Source: Chlamydomonas sphaeroides (taxonomy: Eukaryota; Chlorophyta; Chlorophyceae; Chlamydomonadales; Chlamydomonadaceae). Taken from it: 11,561 nucleotides of DNA. This document shows positions 1 to 8,705 of the stretch, in pieces; positions within the stretch are counted from its first letter, which is position 1, and each line of letters opens with the position of its first letter. The translations under genes were made by a program, and so were the position numbers. The notes beneath the pieces were generated by a model. The model saw only the letters and a list, made by a program, of their open reading frames with translations, had not been told where the DNA came from and searched no databases. The stretch spans positions 1-11,561 of the forward strand of contig BDDC01002627.1 in assembly GCA_001662425.1 (NCBI GenBank). The letters run 5' to 3'.

Positions 1-1878
1 TTGTCGCCGCACAGCACGCCGGGCCCCACCCAGCACATCGATGGCTGCATGTACGAGGTGCCGTTGGCATACCTGGGGACGATGGGCACCGTGGCGCAAA
101 CAAGGGCAATCTGCACAGGGAATCGGCGCACTAGATAGCGCTGAGCCCACCGCCCTGTGGTTGCCGTCCAGCCCGGCCCCAACCCCCCAGCCAGACCAGG
201 CCGCTCACTTGGCAGGCAGGAAGCAGGCCCTCGGGGCAGGCGGGTGGATGTAGTTGTCGGCACAAAAGGCGCCGCCGCCCCAGTTCTGTTGGTGTAAGAG
301 GGCAGTGGTGTCTCCAAGGCGTGAGGAGGAGCGTGGCATGCCCCCTAGCACGGCCCTCGGCAAGGTTCCGTGGCCTACCTTGAACCCGGCTGCGATGAGG
401 TGGACGCCGATCATCATGATCACGATGCCGCACACAATGGGCGGGAAGATCTTGCGGATGAGCTGCGAGGGTGGGCGGAGGCAAGGAGAGGCGGGGGTTT
501 CCAATCACAACCAGAAGGATGCCAGGAGAGGAGCAGAGGCGGGGGTTAGACACCGCCGCACCGAAAAGCACGGAAGCCGCCAGCGGCCGGTGTGAGGTGC
601 GCGACATACACCCTGGGGTGCGACCCCGGGCCCAGGGTCGCGACCCGGGGTGCTGCGCGCGGCCGTGTGTGCTGCTGTCAGAACCGGGACCTCCAGGGCC
701 CTTTGCAGCCGGCTGATGCCGCTTCCGCGTACTCTATTTCGGTCCTATGTTGAACACACGATGATGCCGCTCCCTCTCCGCATCGTACCCCTGGGCCCAT
801 TGCCGCACCTTGATGGGCAGGAAGCTGAGTAGGACGGGGATGATGCCGCACAGGGCGATGGTCCCGAGGAACTTGCCGTACGCCTCCTCAAACGGCATGC
901 CCTGCTCCTTCATCAGCACGTTTAGCACCGCGGTGGCGATGGGGACCGTGGTGAAGGAACTGCACGGGAAAGGGCAGGTTTGGGGCAGTTGGGGGGTTGT
1001 GTGGGGGTTGGGTGCCTTTGGCTGGGACGGGCGGCCCGCTTTATGCTAGCGTGCAACTCAAAAATGCGGTTCAGCAGGTGGGATGCGAGCCAGGAAGCAA
1101 AGCCAGAACCGTGCGGTGACGCCAAGTGTCTCCGCGGGTCAACTCACACTCCCATGCACGACAGGATGCCAGCGCCAAACTGGAAGGGCGTCTTGTGGAT
1201 TCGGCATCCCAGCACCTGGAAGAATGTCATGATACCGCATACGATGAGAGATGCCTGGACCAGGTAGCGCTGGATCTCAGAAGGGTTGCCCCCGGCGTAG
1301 GGTACGCTAGAGTTGGGGCGGTTGCCGAAGGCCAAGTTGGAGATAAGCAGCGGCGGCGTGATGAGGCCGCCGACCATGGCCAGAGCGTGCTGCAGGCCCA
1401 TGACCAGGGCGACTACGATACCTGCGGGGAATGCGGTGGGAGGATGGGCAGGCTAGTGAAGTGTTGCGCTGGGCATGTGTTGCTGGGCCGTGGTCACCTC
1501 GCACGGGCGGTCGGGCAGTCGCTAGCAAAAAGCGTACCAAGCCACTCGTGTGTTCCGAAGAAGCGCGGTGGCGGTACGCCTCGCCCCCTGCGTAAGTATG
1601 GGAAGACCGGCATGCTGCGAGGGACAGCAGAGCGCGCTCAGGCGTCAGCGCGATACAAGGCATGTATGGACTGGACACATCCGAACTGGCCCTGCAAACG
1701 GACTGCTGTCTGATCCGTCGCTGACTCTCCCTTGCTGATGCAGGCTATGTCCAATGCAGCACGTAAGCTCGAGCGGCACCGCAACGCACCACAGATACTT
1801 CATATCATAGGTACCGACGAGCAGCTCGCGGACCGAGCGCTTCGCGGGAGGCGTCCCAATGACAGCATCCGCCTCCAT
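1..1878 (-). CDS. NAT/NCS2 purine (xanthine/uric acid-type) permease, N-terminal half, seven exons, runs off left edge
   Basis: Exons, read on the minus strand, are 1878-1790, 1614-1538, 1421-1148, 959-809, 462-379, 285-209 and 72-1. All six introns (93-346 nt) begin with GT, end in AG and keep phase, giving 274 residues before the window ends. ATG 1878 is chosen for its strong GCCATGG context and because residues 1-56 (with TYDMKYL, then a Pro/Arg-rich linker, RFFGTHEWLG) match the cytosolic N-terminus of UapA-like permeases. Family hallmarks seen: the QH motif of membrane segment 1 in GLQHALAM (Q66-H67), GGLITPP (73-79), QRYLVQASLIVCGI, the RKIFPPIV segment after residue 199, and NWGGG at 226-230. 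UapA-type members are plasma-membrane H+ symporters of xanthine and uric acid. The substrate-binding half (segments 8-10) lies outside the window, so substrate is inferred. Exon 7 is the least certain because an alternative acceptor exists at 111. Confidence 0.88.
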
Positions 1879-2591
1879 GGCAGCTCGCACAGCTGGGCTG
1901 ACGCTGCGGTATGGGCTGGGAGGTCGCGTTGCGGTGTTGCGCGGCGCTTTGCCTCTCGTTGACTTGATTGGTATCTGCTGTCCTTGTACAGGCGGTATTA
2001 TGTTGCAGGTGTTGAGCGGCGGGCTGCTATAAGTACGCGGGAAACGCGGCCATCATGCAACGATTGCCGAACGCCGTACGGTTCTCAAATACTGTGGTTT
2101 CGAGCATGCCGCATATTGCAGCGCACAGATTTGAATGAGATTGATGCACATGAGCAGACGGCGAGGCCTGGCGAACGATTTCGGGCGGCCTTAGTGAGCT
2201 GCAGGACCACGTGACAGCGTGGGCTTACATCAAGCGCTGATGCATCCTACAAGCCTATCCATCTCAGCTCTACTCATTTGACCCGCCCGCAGTCGGCTCC
2301 GCCACTGCAGGAAGCTCACACGAATCCAAAGTTTTTCATCGGCGCGGTATTATCCCGCCTGTCTCCCGCCTCCGCCTGCACCCGAGTCAAGCCACCAGGC
2401 GCCCCGCACGCCGGCAGGCGACTGTGGACCGACCTGCTGGCTGGCTACGTGGCCACAGCGCTGCTGCCTTTGCGTACTCACACTTTTTAAATGCGTGCAT
2501 GACCCAGCCCTTGTGGTTGCCTGCCGAAGTTGAGCGCGGATGGACTCTGACGCGCGGGGCACCTACAGCCAGGAGGCACCTCCTTCCTACG
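1879..2591. other. 5' flank of the left permease gene (promoter and leader, no coding exon seen)
   Basis: This stretch lies just upstream of the permease start codon, which is read leftward from 1878. Its reading frame stays open for at least 75 bases above ATG 1878 but has no further ATG there, so I do not extend the protein. The only TATA-like run is TATAAG at 2028-2033 as written on the plus strand (CTTATA on the coding strand), which is weak support for a core promoter about 150 bases above the start. A CACGTG hexamer stands near 2207. Open frames here look like chance products of GC-rich DNA. Confidence 0.4.
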
Positions 2592-2601
2592 GCTCCATGT
2601 A

Positions 2602-2648
2602 AGCCATGGTGAGCGCCTGTGAGCCATGTCAGCCATGGCGAGCCATGG
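2602..2648. repeat. Cluster of four AGCCATG repeats
   Basis: The heptamer AGCCATG begins at 2602, 2622, 2631 and 2641, so the last three copies are spaced 9 and 10 bases apart. It looks like a small degenerate tandem repeat in intergenic DNA. No function can be assigned. Confidence 0.55.
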
Positions 2649-3166
2649 ACTGAGCGCGTGCAGCTGGCTGATGACCGAGAGGAGGTCTTGTGAGCCGGCA
2701 AACAGGCGAGCACGGTGGAAGGCCGCCTGGCCTGAGGTAGGCGCCCGCGCGCGCCATGCGCCGGGCCGCGGCGGCGACGGGGATTGCCGGCTGCGGCGCA
2801 GGGCCGGAGCCAGGCGGTGGCGGCCGTCGTGGCCGCGGTAAGCGCGGCCGCTTCAGTTTCGCCGCCGCTCCCACTCCTGGGCCGGGGCGAGCGGCCGCCC
2901 CCGGAGTGCGCGTGCAAGAACGTCGCGCGCCACGCGTGCGTGCGCGTGTGGATGCGTGTGGTGGGGTCCCCCATTGCCGCGGGCCCTGCTCAGTCGTCAA
3001 AAAGCCTTGGCCGGACGCACAACGAGCTCCCAACTCTCCCTTCGCTGCAGTGCTTGGTGCCTGGGCCCCCCGCGCCCCGTCACCCCAAACGCCCGTCCCG
3101 TGCCCGTGCGTGCCGACCGTTTGCTGCCCGCCGGTGTCGGCACGCATGCGAGTCTGCGCTGGCGGC

Positions 3167-3200
3167 CGCCGCGCCGCGCCGCGCCGCGCCGCGGCCGCGT
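3167..3200. repeat. (GCCGC)n-type microsatellite
   Basis: A run of about five GCCGC/CGCGC units within the GC-rich intergenic core. It is simple-sequence DNA and produces artificial Arg/Ala-rich open frames on both strands. Confidence 0.7.
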
Positions 3201-3830
3201 CGCAGGCGCGCACTCGTTCATGGATTGGGGCAGCCTGTATACAGCGACAGACAAGAGGCTGACAGCGAGGCGGTCAGCTCGTCCTCGAGGGGGCAGGGCT
3301 TGGCGCCTTGCCTTACCCGGCCCCTGCACATACGCTGGGCCCAGCGTAACCATCATTACAATACAATTTCCCCGCGGGGGCAGCAGCAGGGTCACCTGAC
3401 GCATGCCCGCAGCACGAGGCCTCTAACATCGCACGCAGGGAGGTCTCAATGTTGCCTCGGTCACGCAGGTTGAGATTTCGCGGCCGTCTGTTGGCTTCAT
3501 CCGCTTTAGTTCAATCAAGGCCTAGCTACCCATGCCGCGCCGGCACCGCACGCAACGCGCCCCGTCTCGAGGCCTCGTGGCGCAATACGCCGTAGGCACC
3601 ACCCAGGCAAGCGAACCCTCGCCTCGCTACATACGTCCCCGCACATCCCACTTACACGCCCACGTGACCACTGCGCAGCCCGGAACCCCTTGCAAGCCCC
3701 CGCTCCCTGGACGTCCGACAGTCATCCGTCCAGCAGCACACGCACCGCGCGGTGCACAGCTTGATTGCCACCACGCCGCCCATCCTGAGGTAGGCCCCCA
3801 AAACCAATGCCGTTCGGGCCTGGATGGCCC

Positions 3831-3852
3831 CAGCAGCCAGCAGCAGCCAGCA
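3831..3852. repeat. CAGCAGCCAG 10-bp tandem duplication
   Basis: Two exact copies of the ten-base unit CAGCAGCCAG at 3831-3840 and 3841-3850, followed by CA. This is an intergenic simple repeat with no evident role. Confidence 0.7.
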
Positions 3853-4509
3853 CGTACCATGTCAGGTAGGCTGCTAGACGAGACGCGAGCGAGAAGCCCC
3901 GCTGGAGCCCCATCAGCAGGCCCTTTGGGAGCCCGCTACGGATCCCTACATACATTTACCTTGGGAGCCCCCTCGCGCACTCGGGTTTCCGATCCCGGAG
4001 GCCCTTCGGCATTGCCTTCGAAAGTTCATCTGGTGGCGCACACGGGGCCCCTCGTCTCACCTGGCCGCCATCCGCTGCTGGCACTGGCGGCCCACGTGCA
4101 AGAGGCCGTCTACGCTAGCAAGCTCCAAAGGAGCCCTGGAGCGCAGCCCTGGGGCTTAGAACGGCCATTGGGCCGCGGCGGCGATGATCTTGGTATGCAG
4201 CTGCGTGGGCCGGCGATTCCACATACATCTGGCGCCCTCCCTGAGGCAAAGCTGAAAACGCCACTTCCCCCAAACCATCTCCCCCCGCCGCCCCTCGCAC
4301 CCTTTGGCAGAAGGCGCTTACGGACGACGACGGGTTCGCAGCGCACGTACCTGCATACCGGCTGCCCAGTAATAGTCATCACCTGGGGTGCGTGAGTGAC
4401 GACATCCCCTCAATTTGTGGGAGTCACAAAGGTGCCAAAGACGGAGCTCAGGTATCTATGGCAATCCAGGCGACTTCGGCTGACTCAATCAGGTGACGCA
4501 CCCGGTGTC

Positions 4510-4520
4510 TATAATTCTAT
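4510..4520 (+). promoter_or_regulatory. Candidate TATA box for the PLAC8-family gene
   Basis: TATAATTCTAT is an AT-rich island in GC-rich surroundings. It lies about 435 bases above the PLAC8 start codon and about 50-60 bases before a good splice donor at 4569. A start site about 30 bases downstream would give a short leader exon with no ATG. This is inference from position and composition only. Confidence 0.25.
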
Positions 4521-4568
4521 TTGGTCAATCGGTCTAACCGGTCGGTTGCTTTGGTGAGCTTGGTGAAG

Positions 4569-4860
4569 GTAAGAGCCTAGGGGCGAGGGCCATTGTTACC
4601 TGCGTGGGTGGGCTCCGAACGGGGGCCAAGAGCTGTGGCTGGAAGGCTGGGGGTGCGGCGGGCCGTGTGCCCGTTGCCGGGTGTCGGACCTTGCCTAATC
4701 GGGCAGTCGGGCTGGCTCCCTTGCCGGCCGTTGCGGCCAGGTTAAGGCAAGACCCATGGTGATCAGTCGCCATGATTTGATCGTCTAACTGCCTGGCAGG
4801 TTCGTTCGGCATTCCGCGATGCAAACATGGGGTTTCAAGCAACATCGTGCGTTTGCTTAG
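4569..4860 (+). other. Possible intron in the 5' leader of the PLAC8-family gene
   Basis: The donor GAAG|GTAAGA at 4569 matches the eukaryotic consensus well, and the acceptor GTTTGCTTAG ends at 4860. Removing these 292 bases would delete upstream ATGs in the interval, including those near 4755 and 4819. It would join a candidate leader exon (about 4540-4568) to the 84 bases before the start codon at 4945. The size fits the coding introns of the same gene. No coding constraint helps here, so this is a hypothesis. Confidence 0.3.
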
Positions 4861-4944
4861 AATTTGCACTTACCAAGCACTGGCGCCTAACAATCTCACC
4901 AAGCCAACACGCTTGCATATGAGGTCAGCAACAACAACAGCAAA

Positions 4945-7300
4945 ATGGCACAACAGCCGGCGGCTCGCGACGGCACGTTCTCCACCGACTTTTGTGGGTG
5001 CTGTGCGCCGCCCGGCGGCTGCGGCCTATGCGCCAATGTGAGTGGCATAGATTGAATTTCTGGGTGCTCGTGTATGGCCATGACGCTCGTTGACTGCGCC
5101 CCCTGCTGCATGTCAGCGCATGTCCGTGCGTCCTGTCTTGCAGACATTGCTTATTGCAAAGCAGGGTCGTTCATCTTTCGTAATCCGCCACTTGTACGCA
5201 GGTATGCTGCTGCAGCTGCTGCGTGTTCGGCAAGAATGTTCGGATGGCCGGCCCGGTAAGCTCGACGGTGGTGACCGCCGACGACAGCGTTTACCAATGC
5301 ATTGGCGAGCGGGCTGTACAATGGTTGCATAACATCTATCGCCTCTTGTGATGCTCCGACTGCGCCCGACGGCTTGGTGATGTTCATACCGCGTCGCGAC
5401 GACACTCGTGGCCCAACCAAGCACGCAACTTCAATTCCCTCTCGGCCCAACATCCCCGCTCGTCGGCTCACCCCTGTTGTGCCCGCACGCTCCTCCCCGC
5501 CTCTCCCTCGCAGGAGTCTTTTGCATGTGGCTCCGGCTTCTGGCTCCCCTGCATGTGCTACGCCCTCAGCACGCTGCCCGGCATCGCCGTCTCGCTGATC
5601 GTCGGCATCCCGGTCGGCGGCGTGCCGTGCATCTGCCACACCCACTTCCGCTCCCGCCTCCGCAAGCGGGTGAGACATCTGCCTCAACACAATCCGACTC
5701 CGTGAGGTGCAGCTCCTCGCACTGCAACCGCCGTGGCACTAATGGCACGCGGCGGCCTACCTGCCACGGCCGCGGCGGCCCAGCTAGCAGCCTGCCCCTT
5801 TCACTGCAGAACCAGCGTGGAAGTCAGTGAAAGGTACCTGAGACAACCTCGCTCCATGACTGGCAGCCCAGGGACGCTAAGATTAGACCCCTCGCTCCCG
5901 GCCCACAGCAGCTCTGGGCCTGGGCGCTGCACCGCTAGATAGCAGCCCCGCCGGCGGCCGCCCGCGGGCCAGCCGTCGTGCGCCGGCGACGCAGTCCCGC
6001 ACCGAGACCTGCTCGTCCCCTGCCGTACGATACCGTGCCACACCACAGTTCAACATCGAGGGCGACGTGTTCTCCGACTTCCTGCTCACCTGGTGCTGCC
6101 CGCTCTGGTGGGTGGCGCGGGTGGCGCGGGTGGGGCCGCCGCAGTTGTGGGACCGGACCGGACCTGGGCCGGAGGGTCTGGCGCACAGGCATGGTGTGCC
6201 AGCAGTAGTCCGCTAGTCCCTGCACTGAGAGCCGGGAAGCGGTAGGGCGCGAGCCGCACCCCATCCCTCACTGCGCTCCCCGGTTGGTCCCATCCGCTGC
6301 CATACATGCATGTTTGGCAAGACGCGGACGAGCCCAGGCTTTTACCGTTGCCAGGGCGGCGGGGGCCCCGCGTGCGCCTACCTTGGACTCAGCAGCCCAA
6401 ATCCCAGAAACGTCCAATTCTAACGCCATCTCACGCCAGCAAGCCCCAGCTCCAGCACCGCCTCCGTTACTACTCGAGCAACGGCCCCACTCCAACACTC
6501 CCGCCCGCTGCGCCTGCCCCTCTCCTCGCAGCGCGCTGTGCCAGGAGCACCGCGAGCTCCTCATTCGTGGAGGTGAGCACGGCCCCCATCCCCCTCCCGG
6601 TCCCCGCCCGCCTCCCTTTCACCGCCTGCCACGCCCCCGCAGCCTAGGCGCCTCGCCGCCAACCCAGGCCCCTTCACCACCCGCGGCGCCCGCAAAACCC
6701 ACACCCCGCCCCGTCAACTTCAACTTTTCAAGTTTCTACGTTTAAAACCGCCTTCCAGGCTAGCCTTCGCCGATTTGGAGTATTTTACATGAGACTGATG
6801 GCTATCACGAGTGGCGTGCTTGGCAGGCGGCAGCAGCGCTCTCCGTCCCGGCCATCGCCCCCAGGTCAACGCGCCCCGCCCTGCGCCCTCCCTGCCTGCT
6901 CACACCCAGCCAGCCCAAGCTCCTCCCATCGAAGCACACACGTGCGCGCCCACGCCCCGACAACGAACGTCCTCATTCCCTTTCGCCTTGCTCTCTGGCC
7001 CTCAGTCACGCGGGGCTCCCAGGTCAAGCCGGGTGGCGCGCCAATCTCCGAGGGCATGGAGCGGCCACCCAACGCCGACGGCGACTGCGAAGACGACCTC
7101 AAGGGCTGCAAGCAGGTGTGTACGGTACTCGAGGTGCACGGCAGCGCGGGCGCTTCCCAATAACAAGACACACCCTGACACCCCCCTCCGCGCCTCCCCT
7201 CCCGCACCTGCAGCACACGTGCAAGGTGCACGCCGGCGAGGTCGAGTCGGTGGGGCCCATGATCCAGCCGCCCCAGGCCTACCCCGCGCCTGAGCGCTAA
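4945..7300 (+). CDS. PLAC8-family cysteine-rich membrane protein, complete, seven exons, 199 residues
   Basis: Exons are 4945-5037, 5202-5255, 5514-5669, 6049-6107, 6532-6572, 7006-7115 and 7214-7300 (stop TAA). They total exactly 600 nt, with GT-AG introns of 98-433 nt and consistent phases. ATG 4945 has strong context (AAAATGG). The N-terminus is Cys-rich (FCGCC at 16-20, CGLCAN, then VCCCSCCVFGKN at 32-43). A hydrophobic stretch at about 58-90 (WLPCMCYALSTLPG onward) is followed by a basic run to R101. GDVFSDFLLTWCCPLCALCQ (106-125) and EHREL (126-130) form the diagnostic PLAC8 block. A polar and Pro-rich tail of about 65 residues follows, ending in QAYPAPER. Relatives include plant FW2.2/CNR size regulators, PCR metal-resistance proteins and animal PLAC8; the role here is unknown. 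It is divergent from the left permease and convergent with the right one. Confidence 0.92.
6108..6135 (+). repeat. G-quadruplex-capable 9-bp repeat at the intron 4 donor of the PLAC8 gene
   Basis: Guanine tracts lie at 6110-6112, 6119-6121, 6128-6130 and 6132-6135 with loops of 6, 6 and 1 bases. They arise from two copies of GGGTGGCGC plus a partial third. The run begins two bases inside intron 4, on the mRNA-sense strand. Several GT pairs occur here, but only the donor at 6108 joins exon 5 in the frame that gives the PLAC8 CCPLCALCQ motif. Confidence 0.6.
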
Positions 7301-7922
7301 GGCGGTCGGTATGCACTCGAGGCGAGGTGGCAGGCCGCCCCCGACAATCTCGCGGGAAAAGGAGCGGCGCGCGGGCTCTTGTGCCGCCCGAGGCGCTCCG
7401 GCAAAGCACGGGGGCGGGCGGCCAAGCCGCTGCTGCTGCTGCACCTTGGCAGGCCGGGGCTCGTAACAAACATGGGCAGGGCGTGCCCCGTGTAGGGATG
7501 CACCGGTTGGGCCGAGACATTCTAGTTATTGGCTGCGCTACATTGGAGGAGCAGGCGGCAAGGCGTTGCTTATTGCCAGCCTTAGTGATGACGCTTGCTT
7601 GACACGCACGCACGCGATCGACAACAAGCTGGGGCCAGATTACTCTGAAACCTACTGCGACGGATGCTGTTGGAGCCTGGGAAAGTAAGGCTCAAAAATC
7701 TTACCACAGAGAGTTGCTGGGGTGTGCCCGCACGTGCCTGCAAAGGCTCGCTGCACATGGCTCGGGGCCCGCCGGCGGTGGGCCGCGCTGTGCGCGCGTT
7801 GCGAGCTCCGGGTGGGCCCAAAATGTTGATGATGCGCTGGGGTGGCCCCTGATTACGCGCGTCCATGCATGCCTGCGTGCCTGTGGCTGGGTGAGCTTGT
7901 GAGAGACTGTGTGGCCATCGTT

Positions 7923-7936
7923 GTGTGTGTGTGTGT
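7923..7936. repeat. (GT)7 microsatellite
   Basis: Seven uninterrupted GT units within the probable 3' UTR of the PLAC8 gene. It is a likely length-polymorphic site. Confidence 0.85.
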
Positions 7937-8134
7937 TCCTCTGCTGGGCGACGTTAAAGATTGGAAATTTGAGATTGGCCTCTTCGAGATGGAGGGCATT
8001 GCGGGCATACACCGACCACCGTGTCGCCGCCATCGGCCACTGGCCCTGGCTTGCCGTACACGACGGGATCCCGTCTCCGTAATATATTCATATGCACAGC
8101 AATGTGCATCTCAATCGCGGGGGCCTGGACAAGT

Positions 8135-8139
8135 TGTAA
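8135..8139 (+). terminator. Polyadenylation signal TGTAA, PLAC8-family gene
   Basis: TGTAA is the canonical polyadenylation signal of Chlamydomonas-type algae, normally followed by cleavage some 10-20 bases later. This is the only copy I found on the plus strand between the stop at 7300 and the exon relic at 8242. Confidence 0.5.
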
Positions 8140-8204
8140 GTAAGAAACCCCACCCCTCTAGCGCGAGGTTGTCGCGGTCCCCCGCTTACTAGGGCCTTGG
8201 CAGG

Positions 8205-8224
8205 CCGTGAACAGCCGTGAACAG
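8205..8224. repeat. 10-bp tandem duplication CCGTGAACAG at the edge of the exon relic
   Basis: Two exact copies of CCGTGAACAG stand side by side about 18 bases beyond the point where similarity to the permease exon stops. It may mark the breakpoint of the duplication or deletion that created the relic, but a chance slip duplication is equally possible. Confidence 0.6.
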
Positions 8225-8241
8225 CAGCGGGCAGGAAAGCG

Positions 8242-8467
8242 GACAGGACCAGAATGATGGCATCGCGGATGCCGCGCACGCCGTTACTCATGTCGGGGGT
8301 GATGGGCTGTAGGTGTGTGGTGGCCTAGGATATATAGGTGGCCCACTGCGGGACAAGCTCCACGCCAAAGGCCAGAGCCAGCAGCGAGCAGGCCTGGATA
8401 AAGCGCGAGCGGCGAGTGAGCAGGTCGCCGTTGATGATGATCTTGATGCTGGACGCAATAATGTTGG
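8242..8467 (-). pseudogene. Relic of one NCS2 permease exon (copy of the exon at 10199-10498)
   Basis: On the minus strand, 8467-8242 aligns with 10498-10294 of the right-hand permease gene. Matching protein segments include SIKIIINGD, LTRRSRFI, ALAFGVELVPQWAT, then PITPDMS and GVRGIRDAIILV. The splice acceptor CCCGCAG is intact at 8469-8468. Two in-frame length changes are visible: one extra Leu codon, and a 30-base segment (8307-8336) replacing 12 bases between the WAT and PITP codons. The latter carries a TAG stop at 8327-8325. Similarity ends abruptly after the codons for IILV.S, so the donor half is lost. I found no neighbouring permease exons (no QNNG block, no C-terminal exon) nearby. 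Intron similarity seems to continue beyond 8467 to about 8575, which points to DNA-level duplication rather than a processed copy. Confidence 0.82.
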
Positions 8468-8494
8468 CTGCGGGGGCGGGAAGCGTGGTGGAGT

Positions 8495-8515
8495 GGGGGC
8501 GGGGGCGGGTCAGGG
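8495..8515 (+). repeat. G-rich run with quadruplex potential
   Basis: G tracts at 8495-8499, 8501-8505, 8507-8509 and 8513-8515 are separated by loops of 1, 1 and 3 bases. Read on the minus strand this is part of the pyrimidine-rich sequence in front of the relic's splice acceptor, so its presence may simply reflect intron 3' end composition. Confidence 0.6.
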
Positions 8516-8700
8516 TACGGATCAAGGACCGGGCGCGGCAGCGCACGCGGCCGAATTGCGGCTTGCCCCTGATCGCGGCTGGGCGTGTTACTTTCCGGCT
8601 GCCGTGATCCCCGCGCATAGCCCTTGGCCCCTTGCCCTTCTCCCATGTCTCTCCTTGTGCAGCGTCCTTGCACCAGGGGGCCATGCGCACGCGATGTCGC

Positions 8701-8705
8701 TTACA
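8701..8705 (-). terminator. Candidate polyadenylation signal TGTAA, right permease gene
   Basis: TTACA on the plus strand reads TGTAA on the minus strand. Apart from the copy that overlaps the stop codon (9763-9759), it is the only one I found between the stop and the exon relic. It implies a 3' UTR of about 1.06 kb. Confidence 0.35.

Larger units (their letters stand above)
2649..4509. other. Intergenic, GC-rich low-complexity region with no supported gene
   Basis: About 1.9 kb between the divergent permease and PLAC8 genes. The part from about 2700 to 3250 is very GC-rich and alanine/arginine/proline-biased in every frame. Long open frames occur on both strands (for example 3532-4395 and 2784-3473, plus strand), but they overlap each other, show no recognisable domain, and read as low-complexity. 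CACGTG hexamers occur near 3662 and 4094. I cannot exclude an unrecognised exon or non-coding transcript in the GC-rich core. Confidence 0.45.
7301..8150 (+). other. Probable 3' UTR of the PLAC8-family gene
   Basis: No coding exon is recognisable after the TAA at 7298-7300. The first TGTAA I find downstream is at 8135-8139, which would give a 3' UTR of about 850 bases, long but usual for volvocine algae. The interval includes a (GT)7 run at 7923-7936. Open frames on both strands are short and featureless. Confidence 0.5.

Noticed and set aside
73..110. Upstream acceptor (TGTGCAG ending at 111) for exon 7 of the left permease
   Set aside because: Including these 38 bases breaks the phase set by the exon 6 donor. 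The acceptor at 74-73 gives the in-frame product KYANGTSYMQPSMCWVGPG. It may still be used as an alternative splice.
2028..2033. TATAAG as a firm TATA box
   Set aside because: It reads better on the plus strand, where no gene follows closely, than on the minus strand of the permease gene. Kept only as a weak note.
2784..3473. 229-codon plus-strand open frame in the GC-rich core
   Set aside because: Composed of Ala/Arg/Pro runs over simple repeats (GCCGC)n, with comparable frames on both strands. No family features.
3532..4395. 287-codon plus-strand open frame
   Set aside because: No recognisable domain, biased toward Pro/Arg/Ser/Ala as expected from GC-rich DNA, and it overlaps open frames on the other strand. 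A chance frame is the simplest reading.
5144..5201. Upstream acceptor (TTGCAG at 5143) as start of PLAC8 exon 2
   Set aside because: Adding these 58 bases shifts the frame and destroys the Cys cluster VCCCSCC and the link to exon 3. The acceptor at 5201 keeps both.
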